Origin: Neomegalonema sp.
Lineage (GTDB): Bacteria > Pseudomonadota > Alphaproteobacteria > Rhodobacterales > Rhodobacteraceae
Assembly (NCBI GenBank): GCA_022760435.1
Contig: JALEFY010000037.1
Span: forward strand, 62,001-126,000
Length of the DNA: 64,000 nucleotides
Reading direction: 5' to 3'
Shown here: positions 1 through 8,466 of the stretch, piece after piece
How positions within the stretch are numbered: position 1 is the stretch's first letter
Layout: every line of letters begins with the position of its first letter
Program-made: the position numbers and the translations under genes
Notes under the pieces: model-generated
What the model was told of the DNA's origin: nothing
Databases searched by the model: none
What the model saw: only the letters and a program-made list of their open reading frames with translations

Positions 1-602
1 GCCTGCACCGGAGCCGCCACCCATACCGGCCGCTCCAGCGCATCGGCGAAATGCCCGGCCAGCCGCGGCAAGAAGGCTTGCGTTCCCGAGATCAACAGCA
101 CCTGAACCGGCTCACCGGCCGCAGCGCGCACCAGCCCATCCATGAACCGAATGCCGCGCAAGGGCCCGGACATCGTATCGAGCAAGCGCACGAACAGCGC
201 ATCACGCAGCCCGATATAGGGGCGCAGTTCCTCGCGCAGATCAAAACAGGTCGCCAAAGCATCCGCGTAGCTCTCGGCGATCTGCGAGGCCTCGTCGTAA
301 TGCTGATCGTCAAACTCCGGATCGATCGTCGCATATTTGGCCAGACGCACATTCGGTCGCCGGGCATTGCCGCCCAGCAACGCTTCTTCGTTGGAAAAGG
401 CCGACAGATTGAGATGGGCCAGCAAGATCTCGGCCCGCCCCATCGCATCGAGCACATCGGTCAAATGCGCGAGCGGCGCCCCGCGATCCACCAGCACCAG
501 CCAGCGATCGCCTTCCTTTTGCGAGCGTGCGGCAACTGAGGAGAGCACCGCTTCCTCGATGATCTTGCCATCGCGATCGACCTGGCGCGCGATATCATAC
601 AT
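1..602 (-). CDS. Unknown protein, C-terminus beyond the window edge
   Basis: An open frame read leftward from ATG at 602 runs off the window with no stop, so about 200 N-terminal residues are visible. The ATG overlaps the TGA of the preceding gene (ATGTATGA), so the two are translationally coupled. The visible part is an alternating alpha/beta soluble protein with a hydrophobic strand followed by DRG (LVLVDRG, near residue 37) and a later LLISGTQAFLP segment, but no signal peptide or membrane helix. I do not recognise the family. The divergent neighbours are capsule export genes, so a role in surface polysaccharide assembly is possible; this is inference from position only. Confidence 0.6.
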   Translation of the reverse strand, partial: MYDIARQVDRDGKIIEEAVLSSVAARSQKEGDRWLVLVDRGAPLAHLTDVLDAMGRAEILLAHLNLSAFSNEEALLGGNARRPNVRLAKYATIDPEFDDQHYDEASQIAESYADALATCFDLREELRPYIGLRDALFVRLLDTMSGPLRGIRFMDGLVRAAAGEPVQVLLISGTQAFLPRLAGHFADALERPVWVAAPVQ

Positions 603-2583
603 GCGCCCGCTCCCCGCTTGGGCCGCCCTGAGCGAAGGCCGCCGCCTCCTCCTCGATCACCACCACGCCGGCACTGCGAAGTCTTGCCAGCTCATCATCG
701 GGCCAATCGGCGGCGAAGACCGCACAGATATCCGCGCGCGCCAGGGCCAGATCGAAACAGGAGCGATCGGCGATCACCGCCAGATCCACCGCAGCCAAAA
801 CCTCGGTCACCGAGAATTCCGAGCGGATCGCGATCCCGGCGGCTTCGCTGCCCGGCGACCGAAAAGCGCGATCGGCGCCATGGCCGGGGACAGCAAACAG
901 CGCGGCATCAAGCGCCTGCGCGGTCGCCTTGAGCTGCGCCACTTGCCGAACCAAGCGGTCATGGCCGCTCCCCAGCACCAGCGCAATCTGAAACCGGTCA
1001 TCGAGCAGGCTGCGCGGTCCGAAAGCCGGGAAGGCCGGATGGGTGTTCAGCCACGCGATCAGCGCGTCGCTGACCGCCCAGACCAGCAATTCCTGCAAGG
1101 CGCGCTGACGCGCGGACCCCGCCAGCAGCAGCTCGCGCAATTGCGCCTTCACACTGCGCATCAGCAGCGAGTGCCAGGAGCTTGCCTGCGCGACGCCGTG
1201 ACGGGCGGCCTCATAGGCCAGATGGAGCTGAGAGCGTGCCCGCCGCCCCGAGAACGGCAGCAACCGCGCCGGTCGCAGGCTTGGGCTCAGGGCACCCAGA
1301 CCGGCCAGCAAGGGTCTGGCGTCAAAGTCTCCTGCTTCAGCGACAACCGCCGGATCGGGCAGTGCCTTGAGCCCGCTGATCTCGGCACTGCCCGGCGTCA
1401 TCGCCTGCAAGATCGCGGGCCGCGCAAAGATTTCCGGCGCCAGGCGCGCCAGCGGCAGCACCAACCGTTCGGGCCCCATCGCCATCACCACCGGGCGCGG
1501 CACCGCCCGGAGCTCCTCGATCAACCCATCGACCCCGGTCAGGGTCTGGCAGAGCCGTGAGAAAAGCTGATCCTCGAGCGCCTCGAGCGGACCGGGCCGC
1601 GCCCCGCTCAGCCGGATCGCATCGCCCAGAACAAGGCTGAGCCGACGGGCGAGCCCAGCGCAGAAGGCTTCGGTCTGCGGATCGGCTTCGGTGCCAAGCC
1701 GCGTCAGAGCATCATCGATCACCGCTGTCTGGCCCCGAGCACCCGACGCTTGCCAGAGCCCGGCCTCCGCTGGCCCATCGCACAGGACCAGCAGATCGTC
1801 GAGCCCATCAAGCTCATGCGCGATCAACGCCTCGGGCGGCAGCAAGCGCCGCTCCAGCGCCTGCGCCTGGGCATTGTCCTTCACCGCCGCGCGGCCGAGC
1901 ACGACCATCCCGGCCGTCGCATCGCCGCTGGCGATCAGCGCGAGCGCATAGGCGGCGGCGACCTCTGGCGGGCGGGCACTCTCATCAAGATGGATCAGGG
2001 CATCGAGCCCGAAGCCGCGCACCATATCCCCCAATGCGCCCAACCGCTCGAGCACCAATCGGTGCTGACCGAGATTGAGCGCCTGTTGAATGCCCAGCAA
2101 GGAAACCGCCAGCCCCATCCCTTCGGCATCCGCCAACCGCACCCGCTCGGCATGGGTGGCGAGCCAGCGCGAATTCTCGCCAACCTCGCGAAGAACCTCT
2201 GCGATCGCGGCCCGATCACCGCCCGCCAGCGCCTCATCAAGCCGGTTGAGCTGCGCCGTCTCGGCCAGTTGCAATGCGACAGGGCGGCGGCGCGAGCGAT
2301 CGGCCCCGACCCGCAACACCGTCGGTTTGGCGGCCAGTTTGGGCGGGCGCCCGGAGGATTTACGGGTGAGAAGATCGGACCTTGCCCGCGTCTTGAGTCG
2401 AAGGGCGATCGCCTCATCCTCGCGCCCCGCTGCCTCGAGCCCCATCCGCAGCGCCTCGCGCCGAAAGGAGAACAGCGCCTCGACCGCGGCCTGGTTCCTG
2501 GCGCGGCGGGTGAGGCGCGAGAGGTCGGCAAGGGCGCCAGACGGTCTTTGCACTGTTCCAAACCCTCGCTGACGAACCGTCAT
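595..2583 (-). CDS. Unknown 662-aa soluble protein next to capsule export genes
   Basis: The gene starts at ATG 2583 behind a good ribosome site (GAGGG about 5 nt upstream). The product is large, rich in Ala, Leu and Arg, without signal peptide or clear membrane segments. The N-terminal 100 residues are basic; the middle is helical and repeat-like (residues about 110-330). The C-terminal third alternates hydrophobic strands and helices (IALVLGSGHDRLV, VDLAVIADRS, GVVVIEEE), which could be a Rossmann-type or GT-B-like fold. No catalytic motif is certain. Its stop overlaps the start of the partial gene at the window edge, and it is divergent from kpsM-kpsT-kpsE. The pair may be cytoplasmic polysaccharide enzymes, but I cannot assign a function. 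Confidence 0.65.
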   Translation of the reverse strand: MTVRQRGFGTVQRPSGALADLSRLTRRARNQAAVEALFSFRREALRMGLEAAGREDEAIALRLKTRARSDLLTRKSSGRPPKLAAKPTVLRVGADRSRRRPVALQLAETAQLNRLDEALAGGDRAAIAEVLREVGENSRWLATHAERVRLADAEGMGLAVSLLGIQQALNLGQHRLVLERLGALGDMVRGFGLDALIHLDESARPPEVAAAYALALIASGDATAGMVVLGRAAVKDNAQAQALERRLLPPEALIAHELDGLDDLLVLCDGPAEAGLWQASGARGQTAVIDDALTRLGTEADPQTEAFCAGLARRLSLVLGDAIRLSGARPGPLEALEDQLFSRLCQTLTGVDGLIEELRAVPRPVVMAMGPERLVLPLARLAPEIFARPAILQAMTPGSAEISGLKALPDPAVVAEAGDFDARPLLAGLGALSPSLRPARLLPFSGRRARSQLHLAYEAARHGVAQASSWHSLLMRSVKAQLRELLLAGSARQRALQELLVWAVSDALIAWLNTHPAFPAFGPRSLLDDRFQIALVLGSGHDRLVRQVAQLKATAQALDAALFAVPGHGADRAFRSPGSEAAGIAIRSEFSVTEVLAAVDLAVIADRSCFDLALARADICAVFAADWPDDELARLRSAGVVVIEEEAAAFAQGGPSGERAHV

Positions 2584-2908
2584 CTGACCCTCTTACCCTG
2601 CTCGCGATGGCACATGCGAGCATACGCGACGCGATCGGCGTCGCCGGACCCTATCGCCCGATCGCGCGCGAGCTCAAACTTTCCATGCTCTTTTAACCCC
2701 ACTGCGATAGATACAACAGGCCTGCGTTAACCCCGATGCCACAGTTCGAGCAATTCAGCCCCATCAAGCCCGCCCAATGGCGATCAAGGCTTGCAGCACG
2801 GCGCGGTAAAACGCCCAGATCCGGCTGATGGATCGTCCAGCCCGGACTTGCGCCGTGGCACAGTTCGGACGGCAGATTGCTCAGCTCGACCGCTCCAGGG
2901 AGCCTCCG
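2584..2908. other. Divergent intergenic region before the kpsMTE operon
   Basis: About 325 bases separate two divergent operons. An alternative ATG for kpsM lies at 2828, but it has no ribosome site and would add a non-conserved, low-quality N-terminus. I see no RNA gene, strong hairpin or repeat. The promoters of both operons must lie here, but no convincing -35/-10 pair could be fixed by eye. Confidence 0.5.
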
Positions 2909-4036
2909 TTGCCAGATTTCACTCAGCACTATCAATCGCTGCTCGAACAGGCGACACAGGAGACGCTGGCAAAGCGAACCCAACTCTACGCACAGGCACG
3001 CTCACAACTGCTCGAAGCCCTCGATGCCGCGCAGAGCCTTGAGGGGGACGCGCCCCGGCTCAGTGATCTGGAGCGCATGAATGCCAGCCACGCGCTTGAG
3101 GTCGCCATTCGCGCGGTCGAGCAAGGGTTTCGCGATGGGACCTACAAGCTCACGCCGCCAGCACGCCCCAAACGCGCCGCAGCGGCCAAGGCGCCGGAAC
3201 CTGAGCCAGAACCGGCTCTCTTCGCCTATCTTGGCACCGAAGATCCGCATTTGGTGCCGCGCCGCGATACCGCCCTCTCGCGTCGCCTGCGCGTGATCAG
3301 CACCTTGTTCGGATGGAACCTGCGCAAACTCGGCAGCCAGAGCGCAATTGCCTATCTGTGGCTTTTTCTCGAGCCCATGGCCCAGATCGCACTGGTGATT
3401 GCTTTCCAGCTCTTCTTCGAGCGGACCACGGTGCTGGATATGGCGATTGTCCCCTTCGCGATCCTCGGTGTCGGTGCCTGGCTGATCTTTCGCGTGGTGA
3501 CCATGCGGCTGGCGAGCGGCTCCCCGCCCGATTCGCAGATCCTGCTCTTTCCAAGGGTCAGCGCCCTCGATGGCTATATTGCCCGGGCGATGGTGCCGCT
3601 GGTGCTTTACGGCTCCGGCGCTCTTGTGCTGCTGATCATCGGCGCCCGCCTTGGCGCGGTCCCGCCTCCCGAGAAACCGGCGATGGCCCTCGGCTATCTC
3701 GCCGCAATATGGCTGACGGCGCTGGGGCTGGGCCTGATCACGGCAGGGCTCGAGAACCGCTTTCCGGCGATCAAGCGGGTGATGCCGGTGTTCATGCGGC
3801 CGCTCTTCTTCATCACCGGCGTGATGTTCGTCACCGAGCAATTGCCGCATTTCATTGCCGAATATCTGCTCTGGAACCCGTTCCTCCATCAGTTCCAATT
3901 ACTGCGCTCGGCCTATTTCGCCGGCTATGAGACCCAGGACGCCTTGCCTGGTGTCGCGTTGGGGCTGATGAGCGCGACCTTGCTGCTCGGCTTGCTTTTC
4001 GTGGCCGCCGATCGGCGCACGATCCGAACGGTATAG
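2909..4036 (+). CDS. kpsM: KpsM-like ABC-2 capsule polysaccharide permease with N-terminal extension
   Basis: This is the membrane part of an ABC transporter that moves lipid-linked capsular polysaccharide across the inner membrane. Residues from about 130 to the end match the ABC-2/KpsM family: a WNLRKLGSQSAIAYLW entry segment, a LEPMAQIAL helix, then about six membrane helices. The first 110 residues are a charged, helical cytoplasmic extension (QHYQSLLEQA, then AKRTQLYAQAR) that E. coli KpsM (about 258 aa) lacks. I place the start at TTG 2909 because AGGGAG lies 6 nt upstream; ATG 2828 in the same frame has no ribosome site. The next gene starts 12 nt after the stop, so it is co-transcribed with the KpsT-like gene. 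Confidence 0.85.
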   Translation: MPDFTQHYQSLLEQATQETLAKRTQLYAQARSQLLEALDAAQSLEGDAPRLSDLERMNASHALEVAIRAVEQGFRDGTYKLTPPARPKRAAAAKAPEPEPEPALFAYLGTEDPHLVPRRDTALSRRLRVISTLFGWNLRKLGSQSAIAYLWLFLEPMAQIALVIAFQLFFERTTVLDMAIVPFAILGVGAWLIFRVVTMRLASGSPPDSQILLFPRVSALDGYIARAMVPLVLYGSGALVLLIIGARLGAVPPPEKPAMALGYLAAIWLTALGLGLITAGLENRFPAIKRVMPVFMRPLFFITGVMFVTEQLPHFIAEYLLWNPFLHQFQLLRSAYFAGYETQDALPGVALGLMSATLLLGLLFVAADRRTIRTV

Positions 4037-4048
4037 GGAGAGGGGCCG

Positions 4049-4747
4049 ATGATCGGATTGCATGAGGTCGATTTCGCGGTGCGCGCCAATAACCGCTATC
4101 TGCCGCTTCTGGCCGGGGAGAACTTCAGCTTCGATGCGCCGCGCATGGCGATCCTGTCCGATGATGACAAGACCCGCACCGCGCTCATCTGGCTGCTTTG
4201 CGGGCGCCTTCACCCCCAGCACGGGCGAGTGCTGCGCAAGGGGCTGGTCTCCTGGCCCATCGGCACGGCCGCTCCATTTCGGGCCAACACCACTGGCGAC
4301 CGGGGGATCCGGATGATCTGCGATCTCTACGGGCTGCGCTTTGGTCCCGCCCGCGATTTCATGGCGCATATGCTCGATGAGCCCGATCAACTCTCCCATA
4401 ACATGCTGGCCTGGCCGCGCGATGTGACCTTGCAATTCTCCTATGCGATCAGCCTGTTGCCGCGCTTTGACATCTATGTGCTCGACGGCTCGCTGCGCTT
4501 TGCCATGGCAGAGTTTACCGCGCGTTGGCAGGGCGCCTTTGCCGAGCGCGTCGCCAACAAGCAACTGATCATCTCCACCACCCAGACACGCGATCTGATC
4601 AAGATCGAGCCTGTCGCCGTCACCCCGATTGCCGGACGTCTTGCATTGGTCGATGACATCTTGTCCTTCTCCGACAATGCCTCCCCGTCCGCGCCCCAAC
4701 CGATTGAGGAACCGACCGATGACCTTGAGCACAGCGAGCTCTTCTGA
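4049..4747 (+). CDS. kpsT: KpsT-like ABC ATPase with degenerate nucleotide-binding motifs
   Basis: Position, length (232 aa) and KpsT-specific segments identify this as the ATPase subunit partner of KpsM: SWPIG at residues 68-72, the TTGDRGIRMICDLYG stretch at 81-95, and YAIS...FDIYVLDG at 132-147. The energy-coupling motifs are nevertheless broken. Where a P-loop GxNGAGKST belongs (residues 37-45) the protein has SDDDKTRTA, so the glycines are gone and the lysine position is Arg. The Walker B Asp146 remains, but the catalytic Glu position is Gly147. The switch histidine position reads TTQ (about 177-179). It may be a non-hydrolysing structural subunit or pair with another ATPase. A strong ribosome site (GGGAGAGG) precedes ATG 4049. 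Confidence 0.82.
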   Translation: MIGLHEVDFAVRANNRYLPLLAGENFSFDAPRMAILSDDDKTRTALIWLLCGRLHPQHGRVLRKGLVSWPIGTAAPFRANTTGDRGIRMICDLYGLRFGPARDFMAHMLDEPDQLSHNMLAWPRDVTLQFSYAISLLPRFDIYVLDGSLRFAMAEFTARWQGAFAERVANKQLIISTTQTRDLIKIEPVAVTPIAGRLALVDDILSFSDNASPSAPQPIEEPTDDLEHSELF

Positions 4748-5900
4748 GCGGCAAGCGGGCGCGCCCCTGCTCCCGGATTTCTCTCATGCCGCAGGGCGCA
4801 CCGGGCTGGGCCGCGCGTTGAGCGCCGGGTTGTTTCTGGTATTCGCGGTCCTGCCGATGCTTGCGGCGATCTGGTATGTGAGCGCCAGCGCCCTGCCGCA
4901 ATACAGCACCGAGACCCGCTTCGTGATCCGGGGGCGCACGGGGGTCGAGGCGACCTCGCTCAGCCGCGATCTGGGGGCGATGCTCGGCGGCGGTGCAGCG
5001 GTCTTTGATGGCTATGCGGTACAAGACTACCTGCTCTCAGCCGATGCGCTCGAAGCGCTGGAGGAGCGGGTCGGGTTTCGCGAGCGCATGCAGCGCGGCG
5101 CCGCGGATCCGCTCTATTCGCTGTCCATGGGCGCGCCGCTCGATGAGACCCTGGCCTTCTATCGCTCGGTGGTCGATGTGCGCTACTCGATCACCAAGCA
5201 GATCGTCGAGATCGAGGTCTTTGCCTTCACCCCCGAGGACAGTTTCGCGATCGCGACCGAAATGCTGAGCATCTCCGAGGATTTCGCCAATGATCTCAAC
5301 CAGAAGGCGCGTCAGGATCTGCTGGCCAGCGCGCGGGTGGAGCTCGAGGAAGCCGAGGCCCGGCTCGGTCGCGCGCGGATCGCGCTCAATGACTGGCGGC
5401 GGCGCAATGATCTCATCGACCCCGAGCAATTTGCCAAAATGGTCGGCGATGTGATCGCGAAACTGGAACTGGCCAAGGCCGAAGCGAAGGCGGGTCTCGT
5501 GGAATGCGCGCAGCTTTCCGGGCGCGGATCAGCGCGCTGTGAGCAACTCGCGCTTCAGGTCGATACCCTGCAAGAGGAGATCCGCGATCAGAATGCCCGT
5601 CTGACCGGTGGCGGTGAGCAGGCGGCCTCCGATCAGCTCATCGAATATGAGCAGCTCGCTCTGAACAAGGAATTCGCCATCAAGACCTATGAGCATGCCA
5701 GCGCATCGCTCAAGGCCGCGCTGGCGGATGTGAACCGGCAGCAAAAATATATCTCAATCGTCGCCACTCCCCGGCTCGACACCCAGGCGGATTGGCCGCG
5801 CCCCTATGAGTTCCTGTTTCTCTCGGCGCTGGCAGCCCTGTCGCTCTGGGGACTGGCGCGGCTGGTAATCGCCGCGGTTCTCGATACCCGCTATGGCTGA
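4719..5900 (+). CDS. kpsE: KpsE/CtrB-like inner-membrane polysaccharide co-polymerase (PCP-3)
   Basis: The product is a periplasmic adaptor that links the ABC exporter to the outer-membrane export channel. It has an N-terminal membrane helix (LFLVFAVLPMLAAIWYVSAS, about residues 35-55), a large periplasmic region with the family feature YSTETRFVIRGR just after the helix, long alpha-helical coiled segments (about 200-330), a PRLDTQADWPRP segment and a second membrane helix near the C-terminus. I chose ATG 4719, with GAGGA 9 nt upstream; it overlaps the KpsT-like gene by 29 nt. At 393 aa it matches KpsE/CtrB length. Its last 10 nt overlap the convergent glycosyltransferase gene. Confidence 0.88.
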   Translation: MTLSTASSSERQAGAPLLPDFSHAAGRTGLGRALSAGLFLVFAVLPMLAAIWYVSASALPQYSTETRFVIRGRTGVEATSLSRDLGAMLGGGAAVFDGYAVQDYLLSADALEALEERVGFRERMQRGAADPLYSLSMGAPLDETLAFYRSVVDVRYSITKQIVEIEVFAFTPEDSFAIATEMLSISEDFANDLNQKARQDLLASARVELEEAEARLGRARIALNDWRRRNDLIDPEQFAKMVGDVIAKLELAKAEAKAGLVECAQLSGRGSARCEQLALQVDTLQEEIRDQNARLTGGGEQAASDQLIEYEQLALNKEFAIKTYEHASASLKAALADVNRQQKYISIVATPRLDTQADWPRPYEFLFLSALAALSLWGLARLVIAAVLDTRYG

Positions 5901-7432
5901 GAATAGCCCCGAAAGCCGGTGACGCGATAGACATGATAGGCGGCGCTGCGATCGGCATGGGTGCGGATCTCGCCTGCATCCAGCGCCTGCGCCTCCTCAA
6001 AGCGATCGAGCATCGCACCCGGCGCCCGCGTCATCACCAGAATGAACGGCCCCTCATCCCCCGGGCGCAGGCTGGCGATCAGCTCGTAATGATTGCCCGG
6101 CACACCATCCGCGTTCCAGATCGCGATGTCCGAGGTGCTCAGCGATCCGGCGAACATGCATTCGGCCAGCAAGCGCCGGTCATCGGAGAGCAGTTTCTCG
6201 CCATCATGCCAATGGCCCAGCGCCTTTTCGCAGATCGGCGGGCCGGGGCGCATCTTCTTGAACGGATCGAACTTGCGCGGCAGATCGGCATGGGAGCGGT
6301 CATAGACCACGGCCAGCGCGGTAAAGGCGATGAGCACCAGCAGCCCGATCACCACGGATCCGCGCAGCAGCCAGGTCTTGCCACGATCAAGCGCGAAGGC
6401 CGCCACCGCCAGGGTGCCGGCGATATAGGCCGGGGCTGACCAGTTCGGATGCGCACGCGACAGGAAGGCTTGCACGGTCATGCCGAGGATCAGCGGCAAG
6501 GTCAGCCAGAGCAGCATCCGGTAGCTTTCATCCGCCCGCCAATCGCCGCTGATGATCAACCAGAACAGCCCGACAAACAGAAGCGGCCCGAAGATCGCCG
6601 CCTGCGCCGCGAAAAACTCCGCCGCCTTGGCGAAGTTGTATTTCGGCCCGCCCGCCATATTGGCGTTATCGCCGACATGGGCAATCGTCGCAAAGCCGTT
6701 CTGCGCGTTCCACCACAGATTGGGGGCGAGTACGATCAGCGCGAAGACCACGCTCAAGATCAGCCCCCAGAGCGGGATCCGGCCGCGCCATCCGCCCTCG
6801 CGCGAGAGCAGGGCAAAGGCGATGGCGCCGATCACGAAGGCGATCATCGTGTATTTGCCGAGCATGCCCAAGCCGACCGCACAGCCGAGCAGGATCCAGG
6901 CCCAGCTCGGCGCTCGAACCGCGTCGCCGCTCAAATGCGCCTTGAGACCGTAGGGCTCGGGTTCGCAGACCCGCGCCAGGGCATAAAGCGCCATGGCCCA
7001 GCCCAGCATCATCGGCGGGTCGGTCGTCATCAGCCCGGAGGAAATCGTCACCCCGGGCAACAACAGATAGAGCGTCCCGGCCCAAAAGCCGGTCTGCGCA
7101 TCGAAGAGATGCCGTCCGCTCAGAAACACGAACCAGGCAATCGCGCCGTGCAAGAGCGGCGCAAAAAAACGCACACCGAAGGCGGTGTCCCCCCATAGCT
7201 CGGTCGCGACCCGGATCAGCCAGGCGATCAGCGGCGGCTTGGAGTAATAGCCAAGGTCCAGATCCTCGCCATAGCTCCAGTATTGCGCCTCATCGAAATG
7301 CAGCGGCGCCAGTCCGAATGCCAGAAGAGCCAGCCGCAGGGCGAGCAGCCCCAGGATCACCAGGACGAGGCTGCGACCCCAGACAGGATCATGCACATCG
7401 ACCCGGCCTCGATTGACGCTTGTGAGCAGCAT
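5891..7432 (-). CDS. GT39/ArnT-type polytopic glycosyltransferase
   Basis: This 513-aa membrane protein transfers a sugar from a polyprenyl-phosphate donor on the periplasmic face. The family signature is in the first periplasmic loop: HFDEAQYWSYGEDLDLGYYSKPP (about residues 45-67), with the acidic DE pair expected of PMT/ArnT enzymes, followed by about ten more hydrophobic helices and a soluble C-terminal part (from about residue 390). GGGAG 6 nt upstream supports ATG 7432. The acceptor (lipid A, glycan or protein) cannot be read from sequence. Position beside kpsE suggests a surface-glycan role, although the gene is convergent to the capsule operon. Confidence 0.85.
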   Translation of the reverse strand: MLLTSVNRGRVDVHDPVWGRSLVLVILGLLALRLALLAFGLAPLHFDEAQYWSYGEDLDLGYYSKPPLIAWLIRVATELWGDTAFGVRFFAPLLHGAIAWFVFLSGRHLFDAQTGFWAGTLYLLLPGVTISSGLMTTDPPMMLGWAMALYALARVCEPEPYGLKAHLSGDAVRAPSWAWILLGCAVGLGMLGKYTMIAFVIGAIAFALLSREGGWRGRIPLWGLILSVVFALIVLAPNLWWNAQNGFATIAHVGDNANMAGGPKYNFAKAAEFFAAQAAIFGPLLFVGLFWLIISGDWRADESYRMLLWLTLPLILGMTVQAFLSRAHPNWSAPAYIAGTLAVAAFALDRGKTWLLRGSVVIGLLVLIAFTALAVVYDRSHADLPRKFDPFKKMRPGPPICEKALGHWHDGEKLLSDDRRLLAECMFAGSLSTSDIAIWNADGVPGNHYELIASLRPGDEGPFILVMTRAPGAMLDRFEEAQALDAGEIRTHADRSAAYHVYRVTGFRGYSQP

Positions 7433-7564
7433 CGAACACTCCCAACGGTAAGCATTGGGGGCTCTTGTGCGCGATCAGCTTGTGCGATGCAACGGTCAGT
7501 TCAGCCCATAGCCCATGCTGAGCATCGGCCGGGGACGGGGCGTTCAGCGCTTGGCTGGAATTCC

Positions 7565-7753
7565 TCAGGCTTTGGGGCCCATGATCCGCTGCGCGACCAG
7601 ATAGCTCAGCGGCAGCGCGATCACCGCACCGATACCGGCGGCGATGCCAATCTGCTCGAGGCTATCCCATTTTTGCAGCAGCGCGATCATCACCGCGGTA
7701 CCGGCAAGGGTGGTGCCAATCATGGTGAACATCATCATGGTGAGGCGAAACAT
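7565..7753 (-). CDS. Small two-helix membrane protein ('CTP synthetase'-type, misnamed family)
   Basis: A 62-aa protein with two hydrophobic segments (MMMFTMIGTTLAGTAVMIALL and IGIAAGIGAVIALPLSYLVA) and a short basic tail. It resembles a small inner-membrane protein widespread in alphaproteobacteria that databases often label 'CTP synthetase', although it has nothing of that enzyme. Its function is unknown. GAGGA about 8 nt upstream supports ATG 7753. It is a single gene between a glycosyltransferase and a divergent glutathione peroxidase. Confidence 0.75.
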   Translation of the reverse strand: MFRLTMMMFTMIGTTLAGTAVMIALLQKWDSLEQIGIAAGIGAVIALPLSYLVAQRIMGPKA

Positions 7754-7888
7754 CTGCGTCCTCCTTGTGTCGTCGAACCAATTGTGGCCCGAATGAGGTG
7801 ACCCTCACGCAACTGTGAGCTTTGAGCCTTGATCTGGCGCAAACTGTCGCGCGTTATTGAAGATAACTTTTGTAACTGGAGAAAACCG

Positions 7889-8464
7889 ATGATCACGCGA
7901 CGCCTTTTTCTTCGTCGTCTTTTTCTTGGTCATTTCATCGCCGCCGCGGCGCTACTGGGTCTGAGCATCGCACCGGTGCACGCTCAGGACGTGAAAAGCG
8001 CGCATGATTTCACCTTCGAGGCGATCGAGGGCGGGCCGATGCCGCTGAGCCAATACGCAGGCAAGGCGGTGCTGGTGGTCAACACCGCCTCGATGTGCGG
8101 CTATACGCATCAATATGACGGGCTCCAGACGCTTTGGGAGCGCTACAAGGATCGCGGTCTGGTGGTGATCGGTGCCCCGAGCCAGGATTTCCGGCAGGAA
8201 TACGGATCGGCGGACAAGGTGAAGGATTTCTGCGAGGTCAATTTCGGGCTCAATTTCCCGATGACCGATCTGGTGCATGTGAAGGGCGCGAGCGCGCACC
8301 CGTTCTTCGCCTGGGCCGCAGCGCAGGCCGGGGAGCCGCGCTGGAATTTCAACAAATACCTCATCGCCCCCGATGGCAGCTTGCTCGCGCACTATAACTC
8401 GAGCACCAAGCCGCTGTCGCAAGAGCTCACCAGCGCCATCGAAGCGGTGCTGCCGAGCAGTTGA
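7889..8464 (+). CDS. Glutathione peroxidase family protein with Tat-type signal peptide
   Basis: This is a thiol-dependent peroxidase of the GPx family. The catalytic cysteine is Cys70 in NTASMCGYT, and the conserved Trp is Trp152 in WNFNKYL. The normal FPxNQF/NDF stretch is changed to APSQDF (residues 96-101), so the Gln/Asn part of the catalytic tetrad is altered. The N-terminus (TRRLFLRRLFLG, then a hydrophobic run ending APVHAQ) fits a twin-arginine signal peptide, so the protein is probably exported folded to the periplasm. ATG 7889 has GGAG 7 nt upstream; an earlier in-frame start at 7829 lacks a ribosome site. The 191-aa length is normal for the family plus signal. Confidence 0.87.
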   Translation: MITRRLFLRRLFLGHFIAAAALLGLSIAPVHAQDVKSAHDFTFEAIEGGPMPLSQYAGKAVLVVNTASMCGYTHQYDGLQTLWERYKDRGLVVIGAPSQDFRQEYGSADKVKDFCEVNFGLNFPMTDLVHVKGASAHPFFAWAAAQAGEPRWNFNKYLIAPDGSLLAHYNSSTKPLSQELTSAIEAVLPSS

Positions 8465-8466
8465 TC

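Noticed and set aside
337-1560. Long plus-strand open frame (about 407 codons) opposite the unknown proteins
   Set aside because: Its product is rich in Arg, Gln, His and Pro without domains, the usual product of the antisense frame of a high-G+C gene, and it spans two well-formed minus-strand genes.
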